A stretch of DNA of 64,000 bases from SXVE01 sp036388895 (GTDB lineage: Bacteria > Acidobacteriota > Blastocatellia > Pyrinomonadales > Pyrinomonadaceae): positions 1-64,000 of the forward strand of contig DASVQY010000028.1 of NCBI GenBank assembly GCA_036388895.1, read 5' to 3'. Of the stretch, positions 41,958 to 50,358 are shown in pieces (position 1 is the first letter of the stretch; each line of letters begins with the position of its first letter). The position numbers and the translations under genes were made by a program. Below the pieces are notes generated by a model, which was not told the origin of the DNA, did no database searches, and was given only the letters and a program-made list of their open reading frames with translations.

Positions 41958-43370
41958 ATGAATCGACGTAATTTTTTATGGCAATTAGGCTTGGCGACAA
42001 GCGGCACGTTTCTGGCTTTCAGCGGGTTTCAGCGTCGAGCTGAAGGATTTGTAGAAAACGGAAATCTGGCGAATCTGCGCGCGCAGGGGTTCGGCGAACT
42101 CGTGCCGACCGCCGCTAAAAACACAGGCGAAACGTATCTTGCTTTGCCGAAAGGATTTGAGTATAACATCATCGGCAAAGTAAACGGAAAACTTTCCGAC
42201 GGGCAAATAACGCCCCCTTCGCACGACGGAATGGCGGCGTTTCAAGTGAAAAATGAATTGCGGGTCGTTCGCAATCACGAAGTTTCCGGCGGAAAAGTGC
42301 CGCGAGAAGGCTCGGGCATTGGCTCGGCGAATCATTACGATCCGACGGCAGGCGGCGGAACGACTACGCTGGTTATCAACCCCAAAACGCGCGAAATCGA
42401 AAGAGACTTCGTCAGTTTAAGCGGAACTTTGATAAATTGCGCCGGAGGCAGAACGCCCTGGGGAAGCTGGATTTCGTGTGAAGAGACGACTTTGGGACAA
42501 ACCGAGCGCGTTTCAAAAGACGGAAAAAAGAGCGGCGGTTTTGCCAAACCGCACGGCTATTGTTTTGAAGTTTCTGCTTCGGCGAACAGCGCGGTGACTC
42601 CGATTCCGCTCAAAGCGATGGGGCGTTTCGAACACGAAGCCGTCGCCGTTGATAAAAATTCCGGCGTCGTTTATTTGACCGAAGACAAAAATCCGGGCGG
42701 CTTTTACCGCTTTTTGCCGAAGCGCCACAAACGTCTGGCGGAAGGCGGAACGCTGCAAATGCTGAAAGTGAAAACGACCGACAATTACGACACGCGCAAA
42801 GGGCAAAAAACGGGCGCGAGCGTAATTGCCGATTGGGTGACGATTGACAATCCCGACCCGATTGAAGCGGACGTTGATTCGGCGGTGGTTTTTAAGCAGG
42901 GTCAAGCCAAAGGCGGCGCGACTTTTGCGCGTCTCGAAGGTTGTTTTGCCGACGAAAAGGACAGAATTTATTTTACTTCGACGAGCGGCGGCGATAACGG
43001 CGGCGGTCAGGTTTGGATGTACGAACCGCAGACAAAGGAAGAAGGTAAATTGACGCTTCTTTTCGAATCGCCCGACCGCTCGGTTCTCGATATGCCGGAC
43101 AATGTTTATATGCACCCGAAAAACAATCTGCTGTTTATCTGCGAAGACAGCGATTACGTCGGCGAAGGCGGAACACGCGATAATTTCGTGCGAATTTTAA
43201 CGCCCGGCGGAAAAATTGCCGATTTCGCCAAAAATATCGTGCCGGGCAAAGAAGGAACGGAATTCGCCGGTTCGACGTTTTCAAAAGACGGGAAAACTTT
43301 TTTCGTCAACTTGCAGGCGGTCGGCGTAACGCTGGCAATTTGGGGCGACTGGGAAAAATTCAGGGCGTAA
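41958..43370 (+). CDS. PhoX-family phosphatase (DUF839), exported
   Basis: A 470-residue protein with an N-terminal Arg-Arg segment (MNRRNFLWQLGLATSG) that suggests Tat export, as for PhoX. The DUF839 beta-propeller shows VVRNHEVSGGKVPREGSG, GGGTTTLVINPKTREIERDFVSLSGT, NCAGGRTPWGSWISCEET (the PhoX Cys/Glu region) and YLTEDKNPGGFYRFLPK. PhoX enzymes are Ca/Fe-dependent phosphomonoesterases in the periplasm, usually induced by phosphate limitation. No Pho box is recognised upstream. A heptamer hairpin follows the stop codon. Confidence 0.9.
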   Translation: MNRRNFLWQLGLATSGTFLAFSGFQRRAEGFVENGNLANLRAQGFGELVPTAAKNTGETYLALPKGFEYNIIGKVNGKLSDGQITPPSHDGMAAFQVKNELRVVRNHEVSGGKVPREGSGIGSANHYDPTAGGGTTTLVINPKTREIERDFVSLSGTLINCAGGRTPWGSWISCEETTLGQTERVSKDGKKSGGFAKPHGYCFEVSASANSAVTPIPLKAMGRFEHEAVAVDKNSGVVYLTEDKNPGGFYRFLPKRHKRLAEGGTLQMLKVKTTDNYDTRKGQKTGASVIADWVTIDNPDPIEADVDSAVVFKQGQAKGGATFARLEGCFADEKDRIYFTSTSGGDNGGGQVWMYEPQTKEEGKLTLLFESPDRSVLDMPDNVYMHPKNNLLFICEDSDYVGEGGTRDNFVRILTPGGKIADFAKNIVPGKEGTEFAGSTFSKDGKTFFVNLQAVGVTLAIWGDWEKFRA

Positions 43371-43374
43371 AGGT

Positions 43375-43440
43375 ATAGTAGAAAGTAGATTAGTAGAAAG
43401 TAGATAGTAAAACGAAAAATTTACTATCTACTTTCTATTG
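43375..43440. repeat. Period-7 palindromic array (AGTAGAA/AGTAGAT) between PhoX and NorQ genes
   Basis: TAGAAAGTAGATAGTAAA (43394-43411) and 43420-43437 are perfect 18-bp reverse complements with an 8-nt loop. Further AGTAGAA/AGTAGAT units extend the left side to 43375. Unit type is the same as in the array at 28025-28089. The right end is 14 nt before the next ATG. Confidence 0.92.
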
Positions 43441-43454
43441 CTTACGGATTATTT

Positions 43455-44258
43455 ATGGAATTAGCAGTTGAAAAATACAAAGTCGGCAACGAGCCGTATT
43501 ATTTACCCATCAAGCATGAGGTCGAGCTTTTTGAAACAGCTTACGAAGCGAAACTTCCTGTGATGCTCAAAGGACCGACCGGCTGCGGAAAAACGCGCTT
43601 TGTCGAACATATGGCGTGGCGAATGCAGCGACCGCTCATTACCGTTGCGTGTCACGAAGATTTATCGGCGACCGATTTGGTCGGGCGTTTTCTGCTCGAA
43701 GGCGAAGAAACCGTCTGGCACGACGGACCGCTGACGGCGGCGGTTCGCGCCGGAGCGATTTGTTATCTCGACGAAGTCGTCGAAGCCCGTAAAGATACAG
43801 TCGTCATCATTCATCCTTTGACGGACGACCGGCGTCGTCTACCGATTGAAAAACGCGGAACCGTCATCGAAGCGCCGCCGGAATTTATGCTCGTCGTTTC
43901 TTACAATCCAGGTTATCAATCAATCTTGAAGGATTTGAAACAATCTACGCGCCAGCGCTTCGTTGCAATGGAATTCGATTATCCGAACCCGGAAGCCGAA
44001 ACCGAAATTGTCGCTAAAGAAGGCGGAATAGATCTCGAAGCAGCTCGCGATTTGGTAACAATCGGACAGAAAGTCCGCAATCTGCGCGGTCACGGACTCG
44101 AAGAAGGCGTTTCGACGAGACTTTTGATTTATGCAGCGCAAATGATCGCTAAGGGAATTTCACCAATTGACGCAGCAGAAGTTGCGCTCATTTCACCAAT
44201 CACCGACGACAGAGAATTGCAGCGCAGCATTCGGGAAATTGTCACGACAATTATTTAA
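43455..44258 (+). CDS. MoxR-type AAA+ ATPase, CbbQ/NirQ/NorQ subfamily
   Basis: A 267-residue AAA+ ATPase. Walker A is GPTGCGKT (40-47), Walker B AICYLDEVVEARKD, then VSYNPGYQSILKDLKQSTRQRF, the diagnostic NorQ/CbbQ stretch with the Arg finger. Members remodel metalloenzymes (Rubisco, nitric oxide reductase) with a VWA partner (CbbO/NorD). No such partner, Rubisco or nor gene lies in the window, so this is an orphan; the partner may be elsewhere. The secreted VWA protein at 25305 is unlikely to be it. A strong terminator follows. Confidence 0.9.
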   Translation: MELAVEKYKVGNEPYYLPIKHEVELFETAYEAKLPVMLKGPTGCGKTRFVEHMAWRMQRPLITVACHEDLSATDLVGRFLLEGEETVWHDGPLTAAVRAGAICYLDEVVEARKDTVVIIHPLTDDRRRLPIEKRGTVIEAPPEFMLVVSYNPGYQSILKDLKQSTRQRFVAMEFDYPNPEAETEIVAKEGGIDLEAARDLVTIGQKVRNLRGHGLEEGVSTRLLIYAAQMIAKGISPIDAAEVALISPITDDRELQRSIREIVTTII

Positions 44259-44273
44259 GAAAATGAAATTAAA

Positions 44274-44317
44274 TTTAGCTTGTGCTTGTTTCAACACAAG
44301 CTAAATAATTGTTTTTT
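44274..44317 (+). terminator. Rho-independent terminator after the NorQ-like gene
   Basis: TTTAGCTTGTG (44274-44284) pairs perfectly with CACAAGCTAAA (44295-44305), 10-nt loop, followed by TAATTG and T6 (44312-44317). It starts 15 nt after the stop codon. Confidence 0.85.
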
Positions 44318-44442
44318 ATATCTATTGATCCCAAATCTTCATCGGTTCTTGTAGTAGTTCTTACATAATTATTACGATTGCACATCTTTTAATCTGCTAC
44401 TCTTAAATCTGCAATAATTTTATTAATCGAAAAAGGGAATTA

Positions 44443-45300
44443 ATGGAAAACGTTATCGAATTTAATCAGTCTCGCCAAAGTATCAACTGGAAAAATTTAT
44501 CAATTGTTACAACTTTTCACCTTTTAGCTATTCCGGCTTTGTTTATGTTTAGCTGGGAAAACTTTGCGGCGATGATCGTCGGAAATTGGATCGTCGGGAG
44601 TCTCGGCGTCGGGCTGGGTTATCATCGCCTTTTGACGCATCGCAGCTTTAAAGCACCAAAATGGCTTGAATACACTTTGACGACTTTCGGAACAATGTCT
44701 GTTCAAGATGATCCGCCTAAATGGGTTGCAACGCATCGCATACATCACGCTTTCACCGAAACCGAGAAAGATCCGCATTCGACGCGTCCCGGATTTTTGT
44801 GGGCGCAAATCGGCTGGGTTTTGTACGGAACGGCGCAGGATCATGACGCAGCGACACTGAAAAAATACGTTCCCGATTTAATGAAGGACAGATTTCACGT
44901 TTTGCTCGCGAAATATTATTACGTTCCGCTCGTTTTGTCGGCGTTCCTTTTGTATGCCATCGGCGGTTGGGGAATGGTTTTCTGGGGCGTTTTTGTTCGC
45001 GTTATTGTCGGTTGGCACACGACCTGGTTTGTAAATTCTCTGGCGCATATTTTCGGTAAACGACCTTATAAAACGAAAGACGATTCGACGAACAACTGGT
45101 TTGTCGCTATTTTGACGTTCGGCGAAGGCTGGCACAATAATCATCATGCTTTTCCGACTTCGGCGCGTCACGGTTTGAAATGGTATCAATTCGATATGAA
45201 CTGGATAACGATTCGCATTTTTGAAAAACTCGGTTGGGCGAAACAGATTCGCGTTTTCGACACGGAAAAACAGTCATCTGAATTGAAACGCGCGGCATAA
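44443..45300 (+). CDS. Acyl-CoA/acyl-lipid delta-9-type fatty acid desaturase
   Basis: A 285-residue membrane di-iron desaturase that introduces a double bond in acyl chains. The three histidine boxes are present: H61-RLLT-H66, H98-RI-H101-H102 and HNNHH (about 228-232), with hydrophobic segments around 21-58 and 155-185. Boxes and spacing match the stearoyl-CoA desaturase class. AAAAGGGAAT precedes the ATG. Two small membrane proteins follow on the same strand, one of them (45736) an Mpo1-like lipid protein, so a lipid-modifying group is plausible. Role in membrane fluidity is expected. Confidence 0.93.
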   Translation: MENVIEFNQSRQSINWKNLSIVTTFHLLAIPALFMFSWENFAAMIVGNWIVGSLGVGLGYHRLLTHRSFKAPKWLEYTLTTFGTMSVQDDPPKWVATHRIHHAFTETEKDPHSTRPGFLWAQIGWVLYGTAQDHDAATLKKYVPDLMKDRFHVLLAKYYYVPLVLSAFLLYAIGGWGMVFWGVFVRVIVGWHTTWFVNSLAHIFGKRPYKTKDDSTNNWFVAILTFGEGWHNNHHAFPTSARHGLKWYQFDMNWITIRIFEKLGWAKQIRVFDTEKQSSELKRAA

Positions 45301-45407
45301 AAGATTATTGTTCAAACACGAAAAGCAGATAATCTGTGGTTTATAACGGTTAAAAATAAATTTATTTGTTCGGAAACTTATATAAACTCATTTCGTAAAT
45401 TTCTTCG

Positions 45408-45731
45408 ATGAAATTCATACCTTTTGCGATTACGGGTTTAGTAAATATTGGAATCGGCATACTTTTGTTTTTCTTTTTATTGCTCGGTTTGAATGGCTAT
45501 TCGGAAAAACAAGCGATGCCGGGTTTAATTATATTTATTGCTTGGGTCATACTTGTTTCACTTCTTTCAGGCGTTTTAAGCATTTTCGCGACAGATTTCT
45601 TGGTAAATAAAAAGGCAATTAATTTTTGGATTTCCTCGCTAATGTCAACTCTTATTTTCGTTGTTGTCGGCGGGGCATTTAACGTTGTCGGCTGGTTTGT
45701 CAGCCTTTTTATAACTGAAGCTCTGAGGTGA
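45408..45731 (+). CDS. Small three-helix membrane protein, unknown
   Basis: A 107-residue protein with three predicted membrane segments (about 4-28, 39-62, 77-103) and a short charged loop (VNKKAIN). No family recognised. It is followed only 4 nt later by the Mpo1-like gene, so the two are translationally close and probably one transcript. The upstream 107-nt spacer contains AATCTGTGGTTT, a fragment of the 28-bp leader repeat found at 16847-17024. No strong ribosome binding site is visible. Confidence 0.65.
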   Translation: MKFIPFAITGLVNIGIGILLFFFLLLGLNGYSEKQAMPGLIIFIAWVILVSLLSGVLSIFATDFLVNKKAINFWISSLMSTLIFVVVGGAFNVVGWFVSLFITEALR

Positions 45732-45735
45732 AATT

Positions 45736-46077
45736 GTGACGGAAAATAATAAAAAAATCGAAACTTACGCGGAGTTCTGGGATTTCTATGTTGCCGAACA
45801 CAGCGAGCCTTTAACACGTTTGCTGCATTTCATCGGCACTTTGCTCGGCATTGTTCTGTTTGTTTGGATCATTCGCAGCGGAAATTGGCTTTATTTGCCG
45901 CTTTGTTTCATCGTCGGTTACGCTTTTGCCTGGTTATCTCATTTTTTCGTCGAGCATAACAAACCGGCGACTTTTCAATATCCATTTTGGTCGTTTATCA
46001 GTGATTACAAAATGATGTTTTATATGCTGACCGGGAAAATGAATGCAGAGGTTGAGAGAGTGAAAAACAACAAATAA
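45736..46077 (+). CDS. DUF962/Mpo1-like membrane protein
   Basis: A 113-residue membrane protein of the DUF962 (yeast Mpo1, YGL010W) family. The characteristic residues are visible: FWDFYVAEHSEPLTRLLHFIG near the start, SHFFVEHNKPATFQYPFWSF and DYKMMFYMLTGKM. In yeast the family is an Fe(II)-dependent dioxygenase in alpha-oxidation of 2-hydroxy fatty acids, with conserved histidines corresponding to HFIGT and SHFFVEH. The start is GTG, 4 nt after the preceding stop. Closeness to the desaturase gene fits a lipid role (inference). Confidence 0.85.
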   Translation: MTENNKKIETYAEFWDFYVAEHSEPLTRLLHFIGTLLGIVLFVWIIRSGNWLYLPLCFIVGYAFAWLSHFFVEHNKPATFQYPFWSFISDYKMMFYMLTGKMNAEVERVKNNK

Positions 46078-46124
46078 CGGAAAACGAATAATTTTTATTA
46101 TTTCTGATTTTCATGAAGTAAAAA

Positions 46125-47129
46125 TTACTTGAAATTTTGCGAAATCAATTCGAGCGAGCGATTGTAGCGATACGAAATATTAAAATGCCCGTCGTCAAAT
46201 TCTTCATGAATGTGCGGAATATTAAAATCTTTTAATCTTTTAGACAGATTTTTCGCGCCTATATCGAGCGCAAATTCATCTTTCGTTCCCGCGTCAATAA
46301 AGAGAAGTTTTAAAGATTTCAAATTTTCCACACATCTTTCAAATAAAAACAACGGGTCGTGTCTTATCCACCGAACCCAAACATCTGATTTTATATCTCC
46401 GGTTTCCAAATCAAAAGGCAAATCGTAACCATATTCTGAATTCGGATTCGGCGAATAACACGCGCTCATTCCGATAATATTAAGACCGGCAAAATCGTCT
46501 TTTGATTTTTTCGTTTCTTCATCCCAAAATTTTTCTACTAATTTTCGTGGATTTCCCTTTATTGCGCGAAATGCCTTCGGAAAATCCGGCAGATAGCAGT
46601 AATTGAAGTAACAATCGCCGCTGATCGAACACGCCAAACCAAAAATATCGGCGTGACGCATTGCCATAATGAGCGCACCGTAACCGCCTGAAGATTTTCC
46701 CATCACAGCGCGAAAATCTTTATCAGGTATCGTTCTAAAATTTTCATCAACGAAAGGAACGATTTCCTGCGTCAAATAATCTTCGTAATTGCCCGTTGCG
46801 CTGGAGTTTATGTATTGCGAGCCGCCGTAATGTGTAAAACAATCGGGCATTACGACGATCATCGGCTTTATTATGTTTTCGGAAATCAATTTGTCCATTC
46901 TTTCCGCCAGATTCGGCGTAAACGCGTTATCATTGAGAAGCATTTTTCCGCGTCCCGTGAATCCGGTCAGGCAATAAACGGTCGGGTAACGCTTCGTTTC
47001 ATCGTAATCCGGCGGAAGATAAACGTACACGTCGCGAACGTATTTGTCGCGGAGCGGATTGTTTTTTAATATTTCGCTTTCGTGGCGCAGAATTTTTATT
47101 GAGCCTTGCGTTTGTTTTTCGGTAGTCAT
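46125..47129 (-). CDS. Esterase D-type alpha/beta hydrolase (PF00756)
   Basis: A 334-residue cytoplasmic esterase. TVYCLTGFTGRGKMLL forms the oxyanion region, the nucleophile is Ser in VMGKSSGGYGAL, the acid lies in FIDAGTKDEFALD and the His in HEEFDDGHFNISYRY. The fold is that of esterase D/S-formylglutathione hydrolase and feruloyl-esterase relatives; substrate is unknown. No signal peptide. VYVYLPPDYDETKRYPTVY is the usual family entry strand. It stands alone, divergent from the DUF2721 gene. Confidence 0.87.
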   Translation of the reverse strand: MTTEKQTQGSIKILRHESEILKNNPLRDKYVRDVYVYLPPDYDETKRYPTVYCLTGFTGRGKMLLNDNAFTPNLAERMDKLISENIIKPMIVVMPDCFTHYGGSQYINSSATGNYEDYLTQEIVPFVDENFRTIPDKDFRAVMGKSSGGYGALIMAMRHADIFGLACSISGDCYFNYCYLPDFPKAFRAIKGNPRKLVEKFWDEETKKSKDDFAGLNIIGMSACYSPNPNSEYGYDLPFDLETGDIKSDVWVRWIRHDPLFLFERCVENLKSLKLLFIDAGTKDEFALDIGAKNLSKRLKDFNIPHIHEEFDDGHFNISYRYNRSLELISQNFK

Positions 47130-47177
47130 AACATTGATTTTTGACGTTAAACGGGGAAAGCGTCAAGCTATAAAGAA

Positions 47178-47765
47178 ATGGCAGGCGATATAATTTCCGT
47201 AAATCCGAACGTTCTTAATTCGACAATCGAATTTCTGACGGCGATGGTTACGCCGACGCTTTTGATTTCGGCTACCGGTTCGCTCGTTCTTTCGACTTCG
47301 ACGCGATTGGGACGCGTGGTTGACCGCGTGCGCGAATTGGAATCGCGTTTAAGCGAATTACTCCTCGCGCCTGATAAAGACGCAATTCCGCTGTATGACA
47401 AGCGAATCGAAACAATCGTTTTTCTGCTTGATAAAGTAACGAGCCGCTCGCGGATTTTGCAGCGCGCGATGGGGGCTTTTTATTACGGACTCGGGTTTTT
47501 TATTCTGACCAGCGTTTCTATTGCCGTCGTCGGACTTTTCGGAATTTATCGCTGGATGCCGATTCCAATCGGGATTATCGGAATATTCTTTTTGTTTTAC
47601 GGCAGTCTTTTAATGCTGCGCGAAACGCGAATGGCGACTATCACGATAAACTCCGAAATGGATTTCACCTGGCAGCTTGCAAAAACGGTCGCGCCCGAAC
47701 GAATCATCAGCAAATACACATATAATGCACAAGGAAAAAGAAGATTTAGAGCCAAAATTCACTAA
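47178..47765 (+). CDS. DUF2721 membrane protein
   Basis: A 195-residue membrane protein. The N-terminal helix VTPTLLISATGSLVLSTSTRLGRVVDRVRELE is the DUF2721 signature, followed by a charged helix, a second pair of membrane segments (about 100-145) and a conserved LLMLRETRMA near the end. Function is unknown. Its last 41 nt overlap the start of the radical-SAM gene in another frame, so the two are probably translationally coupled. Confidence 0.88.
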   Translation: MAGDIISVNPNVLNSTIEFLTAMVTPTLLISATGSLVLSTSTRLGRVVDRVRELESRLSELLLAPDKDAIPLYDKRIETIVFLLDKVTSRSRILQRAMGAFYYGLGFFILTSVSIAVVGLFGIYRWMPIPIGIIGIFFLFYGSLLMLRETRMATITINSEMDFTWQLAKTVAPERIISKYTYNAQGKRRFRAKIH

Positions 47766-48753
47766 ACTCTTACGAACAGGCGAACTGAAGAAGAGAGTTG
47801 AGCGGCTCGAAAAACTGCTCGAATCGTGCACAATCTGCCCGAAAGATTGCGGAAATAATCGTTTGAACGATGAAATCGCCGCCTGTTATTCGGGCAGATT
47901 GCCGATTGTTTCGAGCTACACGCCGCATTTCGGCGAAGAACCGGTTTTGTCGGGAACAGGCGGCGCGGGAAATATTTTTTTCGGCAACTGTAATCTGCGC
48001 TGCGTTTATTGTCAGAATTATCAAATTTCGCAAACCTGGAAAACGCAGAAAAAAAACGAAACGACGCACGAACGACTTGCCGAAATGATGCTGGAACTGC
48101 AAGCGAAAGGCTGTCACAATATCGGTTTTGTTTCGCCGACTCATTTCGTTCCGCAAATGGCGCGGGCGATTTTGATAGCGGCGGAAAACGGCTTGCGTCT
48201 GCCGATTGTTTACAATACAAACGCCTATGATTCGGTCGAAGTTTTGCGGTTGCTCGAAGGACTCGTTGACATTTATTTGCCGGATTTGAAATACGCAGAA
48301 AACAATGCGGGTTTTCAATACTCGAAAGTTCGTGATTACGCGACGTACGCGAGAGCAGCGATAAAGGAAATGTATCGTCAAACCGGTGAGCATTTGGTTT
48401 ACGGCGAAGACGGTTTATTAAAAAGCGGTTTAGTCATTCGGCTTTTGGTTTTGCCGAACGATTTGGCGGGAATCGAAGAAAATTTGCGCTGGATTCGCGA
48501 CGAGCTTTCGCCGAAAACGGCAATTTCATTAATGGCGCAATATTATGCGACGAACAAAGCCGCGACTGATGAGCGTTATATTTTGCTTTCACGCAGAATT
48601 TCGGAAAGAGAATGGTTCGAAGCTGTCGAAATTTTAGAAGATTTGGGAATCGAAGAGGGTTTTATGCAGGAATACGAATCGGCTTCGTATTACTATCGCC
48701 CCGATTTTACCGATAAAGAAAAGCCTTTCAAAGACATTAGAGATTTTCAATAA
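47725..48753 (+). CDS. Radical SAM protein, PflX/PflA-like
   Basis: A 342-residue radical S-adenosylmethionine enzyme. The [4Fe-4S] cluster motif Cx3Cx2C is in FGNCNLRCVYCQNYQIS. An extra N-terminal cysteine set (SCTICPKDCGNNR) and HFGEEPVLSGTGGAGNIFF are typical of the COG1313 (PflX) branch, whose substrate is not established. The frame is open from 47677; ATG 47725 gives a natural N-terminus. It overlaps the DUF2721 gene by 41 nt. No obvious pyruvate formate-lyase gene is nearby. Confidence 0.88.
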   Translation: MHKEKEDLEPKFTKLLRTGELKKRVERLEKLLESCTICPKDCGNNRLNDEIAACYSGRLPIVSSYTPHFGEEPVLSGTGGAGNIFFGNCNLRCVYCQNYQISQTWKTQKKNETTHERLAEMMLELQAKGCHNIGFVSPTHFVPQMARAILIAAENGLRLPIVYNTNAYDSVEVLRLLEGLVDIYLPDLKYAENNAGFQYSKVRDYATYARAAIKEMYRQTGEHLVYGEDGLLKSGLVIRLLVLPNDLAGIEENLRWIRDELSPKTAISLMAQYYATNKAATDERYILLSRRISEREWFEAVEILEDLGIEEGFMQEYESASYYYRPDFTDKEKPFKDIRDFQ

Positions 48754-48774
48754 TTTTCTGTTTTACAAAATAAA

Positions 48775-49149
48775 ATGCAGTGGAAAGATGTTATAAGTCA
48801 TTATGAGCAGCTTATTTCGGAAAACTTTGATTATGTTCCGCTCCTAGAAATTGTGAAGAAAATTACTAACTCTAAATATGTTAATTCTGTATTTCCTACT
48901 TTTTCACACGATGCTTTGATTATTTCAAGAGCAGATAATTTTCGAGAGAGTTTTAATTATCCTTCTATTTGTATTCAATACTTTGGTGAAGAAGAATTTA
49001 AAGTTAGTTATTCGCCTAATTCGAGGCAAACACATAATATATCTAAGCTTTACTGTAATTTTAAGGATGTATGGTCGTATCTGGAAAGTTTGTTTTTAAG
49101 ACAGAGAATAGAAACAGATTTAATAAAATATAAAGATAGTAATTTATAG
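48775..49149 (+). CDS. Hypothetical AT-rich protein
   Basis: A 124-residue soluble protein of unknown family, probably alpha/beta (QWKDVISHYEQLISENFDY, FNYPSICIQYFGEEEFKVSY). Codon use is markedly AT-rich compared with both neighbours, as in the gene at 10210, suggesting a foreign origin such as a cargo or immunity-like protein. It lies 21 nt downstream of the radical-SAM gene with no recognisable ribosome binding site. Reading frame and composition support a real gene, but no function can be given. Confidence 0.55.
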   Translation: MQWKDVISHYEQLISENFDYVPLLEIVKKITNSKYVNSVFPTFSHDALIISRADNFRESFNYPSICIQYFGEEEFKVSYSPNSRQTHNISKLYCNFKDVWSYLESLFLRQRIETDLIKYKDSNL

Positions 49150-49215
49150 AGTGCATCCTATCTTTAAAATGTCTTTATCGAAACAGAAAATATAAGATTA
49201 AAGACACACAAATAG

Positions 49216-49692
49216 ATGACCGAACAAGATAAAGAATTTATGCGCCACGCAATAGCTCTGGCGCAAAACGGAGTTGATTCAAATGCGGGCGGACCGTTCG
49301 GCGCGGTTGTCGTAAAAAACGGAGAGATTGTCGGCGAAGGCTGCAATCGCGTGACTTCGACAAATGATCCGACGGCACACGCCGAAATCGTTGCAATCCG
49401 AAATGCTTGTTCCGCGCTCGATTCATTTCAACTCGACGATTGCGTAATTTACACTTCGTGCGAGCCGTGCCCGATGTGTCTGGGCGCGATTTACTGGGCG
49501 CGTCCGGCGCGTGTTTTCTACGCCGCCACGCGCGAAGATGCGGCGAGCATCGGCTTTGACGATCAATTTATTTATGAAGAAATAGAAAAAAACTTCGAGC
49601 ACCGCCAAATGAAGCTCGTTAATCTGATGCGCGACGAAGGATTGACGGTATTTGAAAATTGGGCGAACAAAATTGATAAGACGGAGTATTAA
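49216..49692 (+). CDS. guaD: Guanine deaminase (GuaD, cytidine-deaminase fold)
   Basis: A 158-residue zinc hydrolase that converts guanine to xanthine. The zinc and proton-shuttle motif is H55-A-E57 in PTAHAEIVAIRNAC, and the second motif is C85-PM-C88 in SCEPCPMCLGAIYWARP. LDDCVIYTSCEP and FYAATREDAASIGFDDQFIYEEI match bacterial GuaD (for example the Bacillus enzyme) much better than TadA or cytosine deaminases. The xanthine dehydrogenase genes 0.7 kb downstream, on the same strand, make a purine-catabolic role convincing. Confidence 0.88.
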   Translation: MTEQDKEFMRHAIALAQNGVDSNAGGPFGAVVVKNGEIVGEGCNRVTSTNDPTAHAEIVAIRNACSALDSFQLDDCVIYTSCEPCPMCLGAIYWARPARVFYAATREDAASIGFDDQFIYEEIEKNFEHRQMKLVNLMRDEGLTVFENWANKIDKTEY

Positions 49693-49697
49693 AAATA

Positions 49698-49770
49698 GTG
49701 GTAATTGGTAAACGGTAAGTAGTAAGTATTTGTCTTTCACTTACCGTTTACCAATTACCGTTTACCGCTG
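49698..49770. repeat. Period-7 palindromic array between guaD and the DMT transporter
   Basis: Positions 49700-49720 and 49739-49759 are perfect 21-bp reverse complements (units GGTAATT, GGTAAAC, GGTAAGT) with an 18-nt loop, the longest such hairpin here. A further GTTTACC unit ends 5 nt before the next ATG (49775). Confidence 0.93.
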
Positions 49771-49774
49771 TAAA

Positions 49775-50233
49775 ATGTCTTCATTTTTCAACAATTATTT
49801 TTTTGTTTTTCTCGCAGTTCTGGCGGGAATGGCGATGCCGACGCAGGCGGTTATAAACAGCAAATTGGCGGCTTCGGTTGACAGCCCGGTTTTAGCCGCT
49901 TTTATTTCGTTTGCCGTCGGAACTCTCGCTCTTTTCGTTTATATTTTGCTCACGGGCGTTCCCTTAAACAATCTCGCTTTGGCGAGAAACGCGCCGCTCA
50001 TCGCCTGGATCGGCGGATTTTTAGGCGCATTTTTCGTCGCTGTGATGGCGACGATTGTGCCGCGCATCGGCGTCGCTCTGTCGTTCAGTTTGGCGATTGC
50101 CGGACAAATGTTCATCACGCTTTTGATTGACCATTTCGGCTGGCTCGGCGTTCCCGAAAAACCGATAAATTTAACGCGCGTTCTCGGTGCCGCGCTGATT
50201 ACAATCGGAGTAGTTTTAATTCGTAAGTTTTAG
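49775..50233 (+). CDS. DMT-superfamily transporter (DUF606/YdcZ type)
   Basis: A 152-residue membrane protein with five hydrophobic segments, starting SFFNNYFFVFLAVLAGMAMP then TQAVINSKLA, the DUF606 (YdcZ) pattern. The frame is open further upstream through a repeat array; ATG 49775 is the natural start. Members are half-size drug/metabolite transporters that act as dimers. Between guaD and xdhA it might export or import a purine-related compound (inference). Confidence 0.82.
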   Translation: MSSFFNNYFFVFLAVLAGMAMPTQAVINSKLAASVDSPVLAAFISFAVGTLALFVYILLTGVPLNNLALARNAPLIAWIGGFLGAFFVAVMATIVPRIGVALSFSLAIAGQMFITLLIDHFGWLGVPEKPINLTRVLGAALITIGVVLIRKF

Positions 50234-50358
50234 GAAATAGCTACAAAAAGGCACAAAAACACAAAGAAAAGATAAAATAATTTCGAGCCTTTGCCTTCTT
50301 ACTTTTGACCTTAACTTTGCTGTGTTTTATATGCTTTTTGGCGGCTGTTTCTTTTTTG

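Noticed and set aside
25305..44258. Secreted VWA protein (25305) as the VWA partner of the NorQ-like ATPase (43455)
   Set aside because: It carries a signal peptide and the acidobacterial VWA layout, whereas NorD/CbbO partners are cytoplasmic; the genes are also 16 kb apart.
44378..44406. TTGCAC with a -10-like TCTTAA as promoter of the desaturase gene
   Set aside because: The -10 match is poor; the same TTGCACATC word occurs near 59385, but neither case is convincing.
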